From the NCBI GenBank assembly GCA_013152895.1, contig JAADFN010000035.1, positions 1 to 37,518 of the forward strand: a DNA stretch of 37,518 nt, in the 5' to 3' direction. Numbering within the stretch: the stretch's first letter is position 1; each line of letters starts with the position of its first letter. A program made the translations under genes and the position numbers. This DNA comes from Acidobacteriota bacterium. Its GTDB lineage: Bacteria; Acidobacteriota; Thermoanaerobaculia; Thermoanaerobaculales; Sulfomarinibacteraceae. The notes under the pieces were generated by a model. It made no database searches and was not told where the DNA came from. It saw only the letters and a list, made by a program, of their open reading frames with translations. Of the stretch, positions 31,029-37,518 are shown in pieces.

Positions 31029-32829
31029 TTGAAACGACGAGCCACGCACGACGTGAAGCAGAGGGTGATGTTCTTCGTCCTGGTGACGGTCCTGATCACG
31101 GGGAGCCTGGCGGCGCAGGGCTTCGGCAGCGCACCCGTCTTTCATCTCTCGCTCGCGGCGGACCGGTCGCCGCTCGCCGCCGGCGCTGCCTACCGGCTGG
31201 CGGTGACAGTCACGATCGATTCGGGATGGCACATCAACAGCAACGCGCCCGGGAGCGAGTTCACCGTCCCAACGACGTTGGAGTGGAAGCTCCCAGGTGG
31301 CTGGACGGCGCCGACCGTCACATGGCCTCCCGCCCGACAGGTGCGATTCAGCTTTTCGAAAACCCCGCTCAACGTGTGGGAGAACACCGCCGTGATCATC
31401 GCATCCGGAACGGTACCGGCCTCCGCGGAGGGTCGGGCGACGCTCACAGCAACGCTGACGGCCCAGGCGTGCAACAACACGCAGTGCCTGCCCCCCACCC
31501 CGGTCACGGCGTCCCTCGACGTCACGGTGGCCCTGGCGGGGTCTTCAACCAAGAGCATCAATGACGCCCTTTTCCCGGGGAGACCGGCCCCGGCCGGCTC
31601 CGTCGCGCCACCGGGCACAGCTCCACCATCACCGGCAACGTCACCGGCCACCTCGCAGCTCGCCGGCGTGAGCCTGCCGCTTCAACTCCTGATCGTCTTT
31701 CTCGCCGGCCTCGCGCTCAACCTGACGCCGTGCGTCTACCCGTTGATCCCGATCACCGTCGGGTTCTTCACCCAGGAGGCAAAGGGACGCCAGGGCGGCA
31801 CATTCTTCCTGGCCCTTGTCTACGTCCTCGGGATGTCCGTCACCTATTCCGCGCTCGGCGTCGCCGCGGCGCTGACAGGGCAGCTCTTCGGTGCCGCGCT
31901 CCAGAGTCCCATCGTCGTCGGCGTCATCGTTGTCGTTCTCCTCGCGCTGGCGCTCTCCATGTTCGGGCTCTGGGAGCTTCGCGTCCCCGCCTGGGCCATG
32001 CGCGCATCGGGAGGACGCAGCGGCTATCTCGGCGCCGGGCTGATGGGGTTGCTCGTCGGGTTCGTCGCCGCCCCCTGCATCGGGCCGTTCGTTCTCGGGC
32101 TCCTGACGTACGTCGGCAACATCGGCAGTCCCGTCCTCGGCTTCGTGCTCTTCTTCGCCCTGGCGATGGGTCTCGGCATCCCCTACCTCCTCCTCGGAAC
32201 GTTCACCGGCGCACTCAACAAGATGCCCGCCTCCGGCGCATGGATGGTAGGCGTGCGCAAGGTCTTCGGCGTCATCCTGGTCGCCATGGCCGTCTACTTC
32301 CTCAGGCCGGTGCTGCCGCCGGACGTGTCCGCGTGGTTGATGGCCCTGACCCTGATCCTGGGCGCGCTCTACATGCTCGTCGTCGAAAGGACCGCACATG
32401 ATCAGCCCACGATCGACCGGGTCATGCGCCTGCTGGCAGCCATCCTGCTGGTCGTCGGTGTTCTGCAAGTGCCGCACGGCGGAAGCCCGGGGAAAACGGG
32501 TGCGTTGGCATGGCAACCGTTCAACGCATCCGCCGTCCACACCGCCATCGCCTCCGGCCGGCCGGTGATCATCGATTTCTACGCCGACTGGTGCGCGCCG
32601 TGCCACGAGCTGGATGACAAGACCTTTTCCGATCCCCGCGTCGCCGCGAAGCTGTACCTTCGCACGATTCAAAGTCGACATGACCGCGCGGACCGCGAAG
32701 AATCGGAAGCTCGCCGCGAAGTACGGCGTCCGCGGCGTTCCCACCGTCATCCTCTACGCCAATGGCAAGGAAACCGCCCGGCTTACGGGGTTCGAGCCAC
32801 CGGAACGTTTTCTCATGCGCCTCGAGTAG
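31029..32829 (+). CDS. Thiol:disulfide interchange protein DsbD-like, frameshifted in the C-terminal thioredoxin domain
   Basis: The reading frame shows a signal-like N-terminus (VMFFVLVTVLITGSLAAQ), a periplasmic DsbD alpha-type domain with TAQACNNTQCLPPTP, and then eight membrane helices with NLTPCVYPLIPITVGFF and APCIGPFVLGLLTYVGN, the cysteine pair that passes electrons. The C-terminal thioredoxin part starts with VIIDFYADWCAPCHELDD, but after DPRVAAKLY near 32655 the frame changes to nonsense. The expected remainder, FARFKVDMTARTAKN to GVPTVILYANGKETA, continues in the next frame to the TAG at 32827. Skipping one base joins them. This may be a sequencing error, a real mutation or programmed slippage. 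Start is unclear: TTG 31029, GTG 31053 or ATG 31068; an ATG at 31019 is out of frame. Confidence 0.8.
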
Positions 32830-32847
32830 CGCCGGGCCTTTTTCTGG

Positions 32848-32853
32848 TACGCT
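32848..32853 (+). promoter_or_regulatory. Putative extended -10 (TGG-TACGCT) before the GT2 gene
   Basis: TGGTACGCT (32845-32853) is a TGn-extended -10. It ends nine bases before ATG 32863, so a transcript would have at most a few leader bases. Readthrough from dsbD is also possible. Confidence 0.4.
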
Positions 32854-32862
32854 ATGCGCACT

Positions 32863-33585
32863 ATGGAGATGCCCGAGCCGGTTGACGTTTCGATCACGGT
32901 GCCCGTCTTCAACGAGATCGGCAACGTGGATCCGCTCGTCGAGCGGGTGCGGGCCACGATGGAGGCGACCGGGCGCTCGTGGGAGCTGATCCTTGTCGAC
33001 GACGGCTCCACCGACGGCTCGGGAGAGCGGATCGACGAGCTCGCCGCCACCGATGCCAGGATCCGTCCGCTCCACTTCATCCACAATTTCGGCCAGTCCG
33101 CCGCCATGGACGCCGCGTTCCGCCACAGCCGCGGCCGGTACGTCGCATTCCTCGATGCCGACCTCCAGACCTTCCCGGAGGACATCCCGAATCTCCTTGA
33201 TGAGCTCGAGAAGACCGGCGTGGACGCCGTCGTCGGTATCCGGGTGAACCGCCAGGACTCGGGGTGGAAACGGTTCTCGTCGAGATTCGCCAACTGGGTG
33301 CGCAACCGCCTGACGCGCGAAGACATCGCCGATACCGGGTGCCCGCTGAAGGTCTTTCGCGGCGATGCGATCCGGTCGATCAAGGTTTTCAACGGGATGC
33401 ACCGTTTTCTCCCGACGTTGCTCAAGATGGAGGGATACTCCATCGTCCAGGTTCCCGTCCGCCATGCGCCGCGCCAGGCTGGGAAGAGCAAGTACGGAAC
33501 GCTCGACAGGGCCTTCCGGGCGCTGGGCGATGCCATCGCCGTCCGCTGGATGCAAAACAGGCACCTGGACTGGAAGTTGAAGTGA
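32863..33585 (+). CDS. Family 2 glycosyltransferase, dolichol-phosphate mannose synthase / ArnC-like, without membrane anchor
   Basis: The product is 240 residues from ATG 32863; an in-frame ATG at 32854 is less likely because it directly abuts the -10 box. The GT-A domain shows SITVPVFNEIGNVDPL, LILVDDGSTDGS, NFGQSAAMDAAFRHSRG, the DxD in FLDADLQTFPED, VGIRVNRQDS, and DTGCPLKVFRGDA and HRFLPTLLKMEGY toward the end. This matches polyprenyl-phosphate glycosyltransferases such as DPM1 and ArnC, but the C-terminal membrane helices of ArnC are missing, making it soluble or peripheral. Its TGA overlaps the GTG of the LAB_N gene by four bases, tying the two functionally. Confidence 0.87.
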   Translation: MEMPEPVDVSITVPVFNEIGNVDPLVERVRATMEATGRSWELILVDDGSTDGSGERIDELAATDARIRPLHFIHNFGQSAAMDAAFRHSRGRYVAFLDADLQTFPEDIPNLLDELEKTGVDAVVGIRVNRQDSGWKRFSSRFANWVRNRLTREDIADTGCPLKVFRGDAIRSIKVFNGMHRFLPTLLKMEGYSIVQVPVRHAPRQAGKSKYGTLDRAFRALGDAIAVRWMQNRHLDWKLK

Positions 33586-34289
33586 GCACCCACTACCAGA
33601 GCGAGACCATGCATGTTGAGGCGCTCGCGCGTCGACGTGGACAGCGTGAAGACGCCTCCTCACAAGAACCGGGAAGATGGCGCTCCCCATACCGTCGCGC
33701 ATCTCTTCTTCTCCTGGCTCTCGCCGTGGCCCTGGGTCTCTCGATCCGGCCGGCATCCGCGACCCCGCCCGCACCGGCGACGGCCTCGAAACCCGCGCGC
33801 CCGGCACGTCCCCTCCACATCAAGATCAAGCCCGTCGGCGTGCGTTCGGTCTTCCTCATTCCCAAGCCTGGCGGGGGCTACCTCTACAAGGTCACATGGC
33901 GCAACGGCCGCGTGGAGAAGCTTCCGCCCGACAGGTTCGCCGATCTGCTCTACTCCGGCTACTCCGGGCGCAAGCCGCTGTACTACCTGTTGAACATCAC
34001 CTCCCCCATCGGGATCGCATGGGTCGCCTTCGGCCTGTTCGGCCAGGTGCTCTTTACCGGCCGCATGATCGTTCAGTGGTTCGTCAGCGAGCGCCGCAAG
34101 CGCTCGGTCGTACCCGTCGCCTTCTGGTGGATGAGCCTCGGCGGTGCCAGCATGCTTGTCATCTACTTCATCTGGCGCCGCGACATCGTCGGCATCCTGG
34201 GCCAGAGCACGGGCTGGATCATCTACACGCGCAACCTGTGGCTGATCTATCACCATCCCAGCGGCCTCCGCGAAAGCCCCGTGGAATAG
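33582..34289 (+). CDS. LAB_N (lipid-A-disaccharide synthase N-terminal-like) membrane protein
   Basis: A 235-residue protein starting at GTG 33582, overlapping the GT2 stop. Residues 38-60 form a signal anchor or signal peptide (RRASLLLLALAVALGLSI). Residues 78-125 form a small extracytoplasmic domain of unknown type. Residues 138-228 make three membrane helices of the LAB_N domain, with FTGRMIVQWFVSERRKRSVV, PVAFWWMSLGGASMLVIY and GWIIYTRNLWLIYHH. The LAB_N domain occurs alone in many Gram-negative genomes, often beside a DPM1-like GT2 and an ArnT-like transferase, but its function there is not established. The pairing with the upstream GT2 suggests a role in lipid-linked sugar handling. No ArnT-like gene is in the window. 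Confidence 0.82.
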   Translation: MSTHYQSETMHVEALARRRGQREDASSQEPGRWRSPYRRASLLLLALAVALGLSIRPASATPPAPATASKPARPARPLHIKIKPVGVRSVFLIPKPGGGYLYKVTWRNGRVEKLPPDRFADLLYSGYSGRKPLYYLLNITSPIGIAWVAFGLFGQVLFTGRMIVQWFVSERRKRSVVPVAFWWMSLGGASMLVIYFIWRRDIVGILGQSTGWIIYTRNLWLIYHHPSGLRESPVE

Positions 34290-34503
34290 CAGCCGTTGAC
34301 GAGGTCGTTTCGATGCGACTCCGATGAACGCTGGCGGCTGGCGGGAGAAGCCGAGTCGCCACCTCAGGGAATGCCCATTCAGGAGTGGCGTCAGGGGTGG
34401 AGTGAACGCAGGATGCGCATGTCACAACGTTGCGAGGCACATGAAGGCGATAACATCGCAATGCACTCACCGGTGTGGTTTGAACCAGCACTCTTCACTA
34501 TCG

Positions 34504-34512
34504 TGATACGAT
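34504..34512 (+). promoter_or_regulatory. Extended -10 (TGA-TACGAT) with a palindrome before the nuclease-like gene
   Basis: TGATACGAT at 34504-34512 is an extended -10 that ends six bases before ATG 34519, predicting a leaderless mRNA. ATCGT (34500-34504) and ACGAT (34508-34512) form an inverted repeat around GAT across the box and could be a binding site for a regulator. Confidence 0.55.
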
Positions 34513-34518
34513 GACTAT

Positions 34519-35385
34519 ATGTTAGATACGCTTGCCATCTACGAAGAGCTGGCCAAGACGTTTGGCCCCGACGCGGCAAAGGCGCTCGCCTCTGTGTTGG
34601 AGAAGCTTTATCGTGAGATCGCCAATACGGTAAGTAAGCAAGATTTTCAGGAGCTCAGAGAGGCTCTTACCAAGCTCACTCAAGCTCAGCAGAGAACCGA
34701 ACAACGCGTCGAAGAACTTGCCACGGCCCAGCAACGAACTGAACAACGCCTCGAAGAACTCGCCACGGCCCAGCAACGAACTGAACAACGCCTCGAAGAA
34801 CTCGCCCAAGCCCAGCAACGAACCGAACAACGCCTCGAAGAACTCGCCCAAGCCCAGCAACGAACTGAACAACGCGTCGAAGAGCTCGCTTCAGGGCAGC
34901 GAGCACTGGTGGAAGCCCAGGCGCGTACCGAAGAAGAGGTCAGAAAACTGGCCAAGGGCCTTCGGGAAACCCGCCAAATGGTCGGTGGGCTCTCCGACGC
35001 GGTTGGCTACGGCCTGGAGGACCGCGCGATCGTCTCACTTCCCCGGATCTTGCCGGATCGTGCCGGCGTCACGGTCGACGGCAAGCTCTCCCGCCGATGG
35101 GTCCGTCATGCCGGTGGCCGCCAGGACGAGCTCAACATCTTTGGAAAGGGACACCGTGAGGACGGTAGCCGTGTCACGATCCTCGGCGAGGCCAAGGCAC
35201 GGCTGAAGAAGCACGATGTCGACACGTTCGTGAAACTCGTCTCCCGCCTCAAAGGCTCCGGCATGATCGAAGGCGAGCCCTTTCTCCTCATGGTTTCCTA
35301 CCAGCTCCACCCGGACGTGGAAGCACACGCACGGGAGCACGGGGTGCTCGTCATCCCCTCCTACGAGCTCGCGTACTCCGCCTAG
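34519..35385 (+). CDS. Coiled-coil protein with C-terminal PD-(D/E)XK nuclease-like domain
   Basis: A 288-residue protein. Residues 55-124 are five nearly identical 14-residue units (QAQQRTEQRLEELA), a regular heptad coiled coil; more coiled coil follows to about 155. Residues 160-288 form an alpha/beta domain with the restriction-endonuclease-like signature: GLEDRA (E167), DELNIFGKG (D203) and TILGEAKARLK (E224-x-K226), then DTFVKLVSRLK and HGVLVIPSYELA. These match PD-(D/E)XK spacing. Related coiled-coil/nuclease-fold proteins of unknown function occur in several bacterial phyla. No DNA target or partner is known. Start ATG 34519 has an extended -10 six bases before it and no Shine-Dalgarno. 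A second coiled-coil gene follows 51 bases downstream. Confidence 0.78.
   Translation: MLDTLAIYEELAKTFGPDAAKALASVLEKLYREIANTVSKQDFQELREALTKLTQAQQRTEQRVEELATAQQRTEQRLEELATAQQRTEQRLEELAQAQQRTEQRLEELAQAQQRTEQRVEELASGQRALVEAQARTEEEVRKLAKGLRETRQMVGGLSDAVGYGLEDRAIVSLPRILPDRAGVTVDGKLSRRWVRHAGGRQDELNIFGKGHREDGSRVTILGEAKARLKKHDVDTFVKLVSRLKGSGMIEGEPFLLMVSYQLHPDVEAHAREHGVLVIPSYELAYSA
34681..34890 (+). repeat. Five tandem 42-bp repeats in the coiled-coil region
   Basis: Five units of 42 bases, each encoding 14 residues in two heptads, with the central units almost identical. The last unit is followed by TCAGGGCAGCGAGC, where the pattern breaks. Copy number could vary among strains through slippage or recombination. 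Confidence 0.85.
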
Positions 35386-35404
35386 CTGGGTGTTTGGGCT
35401 CCTC

Positions 35405-35410
35405 TATACT
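35405..35410 (+). promoter_or_regulatory. Putative -10 box (TATACT) for the second coiled-coil gene
   Basis: TATACT lies 26 bases before ATG 35437, leaving a leader of about 20 bases that includes GTGGAGGT, a good Shine-Dalgarno. This gene thus uses a leadered start, unlike its neighbour. Confidence 0.5.
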
Positions 35411-35436
35411 GTGAAGGAATCGACGTGGAGGTCACG

Positions 35437-36558
35437 ATGTCCGAGAATTTCAAGATCTCACCAAACATGACAAAGGCGAAGTTGATTGAGCAGTATGAGG
35501 CCTTGCTCGACGCCTATACGAAGAGCGCCGCCGAGCTCGAGGCCGCGCGGAAAGCGCGTACAGACGCCGAGGAACAGCTGCGCAAAGCGGCGCTCGAGAT
35601 CGCCAACGAGGCGACCGTCGAGGGCGTCATCACCAGCGTTGGGCGCCTGCGCGGACAGGTCGGCAAGACGCTCAACGAGCTGCTCGAGGCCATGAGCGCC
35701 AGGGCTGAAGAGGTCGAACGGCTGAATCGCGCCGTCGAGCTCAAGAAGGCGGAGCTCAAGGAGCTTCACGACATCGAGGTTTCCGCCAGCACCTTCAGCA
35801 AGCTGATGGCCACATACCAGGAAGAACGCGAAGCGGCGGAACGCGAGTACGCGGCCCGACTCGAGGCGCTCCAGACTGAGTACCAGCAACGCTCCGCCGA
35901 GCTCGAGGCGACATTTACCGCCCAGAAGGAGGCGCTGGAAAAGGAGATCACCGAGGCCCGGGCGGCGTGGGCCCACGAGAAGGAGCAGGCAGAAGCGGAG
36001 CAGAAAGAATACGCGCAGCAGCTCAAGAAGCAGCGGGAACGCGAAGAGGCCGATTACCTTTACGAACGAGATCGAACCCGCCGTCTCGAAGCCAACGAGC
36101 TCGAAGAAAAACGCGCCGCCCAGGACAAGGAGCTGAAAGAGAGACTCGCCGCTGCCGAGCGTGAGGTCACCGAGCGGTTGGCCGCGGTCGAAGCGAGGGA
36201 AGCGGAGCTCGCCTCTTTACAGGATGAAGTTGCCGCGTTTCCCAAGCGGCTCCAGGCCGAGGTCGAGGCCGCTGCAAAGGCGGCCCGCGAGGCTGCGCTG
36301 CACGACGCACAGCAGAAGGCGGCCATGGCCGCGCTCGAACGCCAGTGGGAGACCAAGGTCTTCAAAGAGAGGATCGTGGGGCTTGAAAAAATGCTGGCCG
36401 ACCGCGATGGAAAACTGGCGGAGCTCAAAGCCCAGCTCGACACGGCGCTGCGCCAGGTCCAGCAGATCGCGGAGAAGGTCGTCAGCGCCTCGTCGTTCGG
36501 CGATCCGGGCGTAAATCGCGCGGCAGCCGCCCAAACGCACCAGGATCAGGGAGAATAA
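35437..36558 (+). CDS. Long coiled-coil protein of unknown function
   Basis: The protein is 373 residues from ATG 35437 (MSENFKISPNMTKAKLIEQY), preceded by GGAGG at five bases; a GTG twelve bases earlier is less likely since it overlaps the Shine-Dalgarno. The whole sequence from about residue 15 to 350 is predicted coiled coil, very rich in Glu, Ala, Lys, Gln and Arg, with heptad spacing. No enzyme motif, signal peptide or membrane helix is visible. The N-terminal 80 residues include ATVEGVITSVGRLRGQ and KTLNELLEAM, which may form a small separate unit. I do not recognise a named family. Position behind the PD-(D/E)XK gene hints at a shared function. It converges with YfhO three, only ten bases away. 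Confidence 0.72.
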   Translation: MSENFKISPNMTKAKLIEQYEALLDAYTKSAAELEAARKARTDAEEQLRKAALEIANEATVEGVITSVGRLRGQVGKTLNELLEAMSARAEEVERLNRAVELKKAELKELHDIEVSASTFSKLMATYQEEREAAEREYAARLEALQTEYQQRSAELEATFTAQKEALEKEITEARAAWAHEKEQAEAEQKEYAQQLKKQREREEADYLYERDRTRRLEANELEEKRAAQDKELKERLAAAEREVTERLAAVEAREAELASLQDEVAAFPKRLQAEVEAAAKAAREAALHDAQQKAAMAALERQWETKVFKERIVGLEKMLADRDGKLAELKAQLDTALRQVQQIAEKVVSASSFGDPGVNRAAAAQTHQDQGE

Positions 36559-36568
36559 CGCGCGAAGC

Positions 36569-37518
36569 TCAGTACAGGTGGTAGGACACCTCGACCTGGT
36601 GCTTCCCCGGGGGGATGATCACGCCGAGGGCGGCGAGATCGGCCCGCAGGAGGCTGGCGCGGCGGTCGTCGACGGAGGCCTCCCAGCCGGGGGCCCAGGG
36701 GCGGGCCACGAGAAACAGGCAGGGCCCGTCGCACGTGACGGTCGCCTCGACCCGGGATGACGTGTTCGTCGTGACCTGCACCGCGTGATGCGCCGCGTGC
36801 GCCTGCGCCGAGCCGGGCGGGAGCACGGCACCGTCCGTCAGGATCTCCGGATCGCGGCCGAGGAGCTGCCATCCCTGCTCTTCGGGCAGCGAGACGGTCC
36901 GGCCGGCGACCCTGATCTCCGGCTGCCAGAACGGGTTTTCCCAGATCCGGATGCCATCTCCCGATGCCACGGCCCTCCAGCCTGGCGCCTCCCGCCGCGC
37001 CGGCGTCACCAGGTACCGCACGCTCCAGGCTCCGAGGAGACGCGGAGGCGCCAGGTGCAGCGGCCCCGGCAGGACCGGATCGGTGGCGCCCAGCAGGGCG
37101 TGCAGCCGTGCGAGCGGCCACGGCCGGACGGGATCGAACGACCGGAGATCGGCGAGACCGTAGCGGCTGGCCACGTTCGGAGGCAGGACGCCATCGATGC
37201 CGATGATCCTCCCCGGACGGGCGGCAACGAGGGCCTGGAGCCGGGCCAGAGCGGGTGGCCTTGGCAAACGGTCGGCCGCCGCCGCGGTGGGATTGATCCC
37301 GATCGCGATGATAACGAGCTCGGCCGCCGCCACCCATCCCAGCCAGCGCGGCCACCGCGACAGGACGGCCAGCGCCGCGATGGCTGCCACCGGCGTCGAG
37401 CACGCGAGGAGCCAAACGGAGGCGGGTGCCCCGGACCTGACGAGCAGGATGGTCAGACCGCCCAGGAGCGCGGCGGCGATCCATGCCGTGGCCAGCCGCC
37501 GGCGCCCGGCCAGGAACC
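36569..37518 (-). CDS. YfhO-family large membrane protein (third copy), C-terminal part
   Basis: The frame stays open to the right edge, so the gene's start lies outside the window; about 316 residues are visible. The upstream part has two or three membrane helices (AWIAAALLGGLTILLV and VWLLACSTPVAAIAALAVL). A soluble domain then runs with SRYGLADLRSFDPVRPWPLA, VRYLVTPARR and IRIWENPFWQPE, and the tail reads FLVARPWAPGWEASVDDRRA followed by LGVIIPPGKHQVEVSYHLY. The GW-x-A-x-VD signature and the closing Pro-Gly-x-His strand are shared with the other two YfhO copies. It is probably a GT-C-type envelope glycosyltransferase like them. The usual final membrane helix is absent since the protein ends at SYHLY. 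Confidence 0.82.
   Translation of the reverse strand, partial: FLAGRRRLATAWIAAALLGGLTILLVRSGAPASVWLLACSTPVAAIAALAVLSRWPRWLGWVAAAELVIIAIGINPTAAAADRLPRPPALARLQALVAARPGRIIGIDGVLPPNVASRYGLADLRSFDPVRPWPLARLHALLGATDPVLPGPLHLAPPRLLGAWSVRYLVTPARREAPGWRAVASGDGIRIWENPFWQPEIRVAGRTVSLPEEQGWQLLGRDPEILTDGAVLPPGSAQAHAAHHAVQVTTNTSSRVEATVTCDGPCLFLVARPWAPGWEASVDDRRASLLRADLAALGVIIPPGKHQVEVSYHLY

Noticed and set aside
32640-32700. Programmed frameshift site in dsbD
   Set aside because: I see no clear slippery heptamer or following pseudoknot, so I only report the frame change and not a programmed event.
31641-32750. 369-codon minus-strand frame opposite dsbD
   Set aside because: It is an antisense shadow rich in Asp, Glu, Gly and His, without any recognised fold or start signal.
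32827-32850. Intrinsic terminator after dsbD because of the TTTTT run
   Set aside because: No stem precedes the T-run.
34430-34500. Possible tRNA gene because of a GTTTGAACC segment
   Set aside because: No acceptor stem, anticodon arm or complete T-arm can be drawn around it.
34296-34514. 72-codon frame in the spacer before the nuclease-like gene
   Set aside because: No start context, no family features and composition unlike a protein; treated as non-coding.
34681-34890. CRISPR-like array
   Set aside because: The 42-base units are directly adjacent without spacers and are in frame within a coiled-coil gene.

Overview
The window is a 37.5 kb piece of a GC-rich bacterial chromosome with tightly packed genes. 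Many neighbours overlap by 4 bases (ATGA or GTGA). It has no plasmid, phage, integrase, CRISPR, rRNA or tRNA signature that I can see. Cell-envelope glycan genes dominate, and three large YfhO-type membrane proteins, a TMTC-like TPR membrane protein and a short secreted beta-rich protein are present. Together with the ffh-rpsP-khpA-rimM-trmD block this suggests a Gram-negative-type bacterium. An Acidobacteriota-like lineage is my best guess, but that rests on gene content only and is low confidence.

Layout. 1-3.2 kb (minus): the start of a LOG-like gene, a GT2 glycosyltransferase fused to a Rossmann-like domain, and a WaaE-like GT2 coupled to a secreted protein. 3.4-7.8 kb (plus): a GT4 glycosyltransferase coupled by a GTGA overlap to cobalamin-dependent methionine synthase (metH). 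8-9.4 kb (minus): a DEAD-box RNA helicase with a structured leader. 9.8-11.6 kb (plus): a patatin-like phospholipase and a degenerate GGDEF protein. 11.6-15.9 kb (minus): YfhO, a PBP4-type D,D-carboxypeptidase and an HD-like protein. 16.3-18.4 kb (plus): mazG and a GT81 enzyme related to glucosyl-3-phosphoglycerate synthase. 18.5-22.9 kb (minus): a coupled operon of YfhO, polyprenyl-phosphate-type GT2 and an LPG-synthase-TM (UPF0104) protein. 23.0-27.4 kb (minus): a LuxR-type regulator, a sulfatase-fold protein without the formylglycine motif, and the TMTC-like protein. 27.7-31.0 kb (plus): ffh, rpsP, khpA, rimM, trmD. 31.0-34.3 kb (plus): a dsbD-like gene with an apparent frameshift in its thioredoxin domain, a GT2 and a LAB_N-domain membrane protein. 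34.5-36.6 kb (plus): a coiled-coil PD-(D/E)XK protein with five 42-bp repeats and a long coiled-coil protein. 36.6 kb to the end (minus): the 3' part of a third YfhO gene.

Functionally, several units look like modules for lipid-linked sugar synthesis and transfer at the membrane: GT2 enzymes that could load a polyprenyl phosphate, GT-C-like or YfhO/TMTC membrane proteins that could use it, and UPF0104 or LAB_N membrane partners. The housekeeping part covers protein targeting, ribosome maturation, tRNA methylation, methionine synthesis and nucleotide clean-up.

Two window-wide patterns stand out. First, at least six genes have a -10-like hexamer ending 6 or 7 bases before the start codon and no Shine-Dalgarno, which predicts leaderless mRNAs. 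Others (rpsP, trmD, the GT81 gene, the HD gene) have clear Shine-Dalgarno sequences, so both initiation modes seem to be used. Second, a non-coding repeat of about 160-185 bp occurs three times in intergenic DNA, with inverted end motifs and a fourth solo end.
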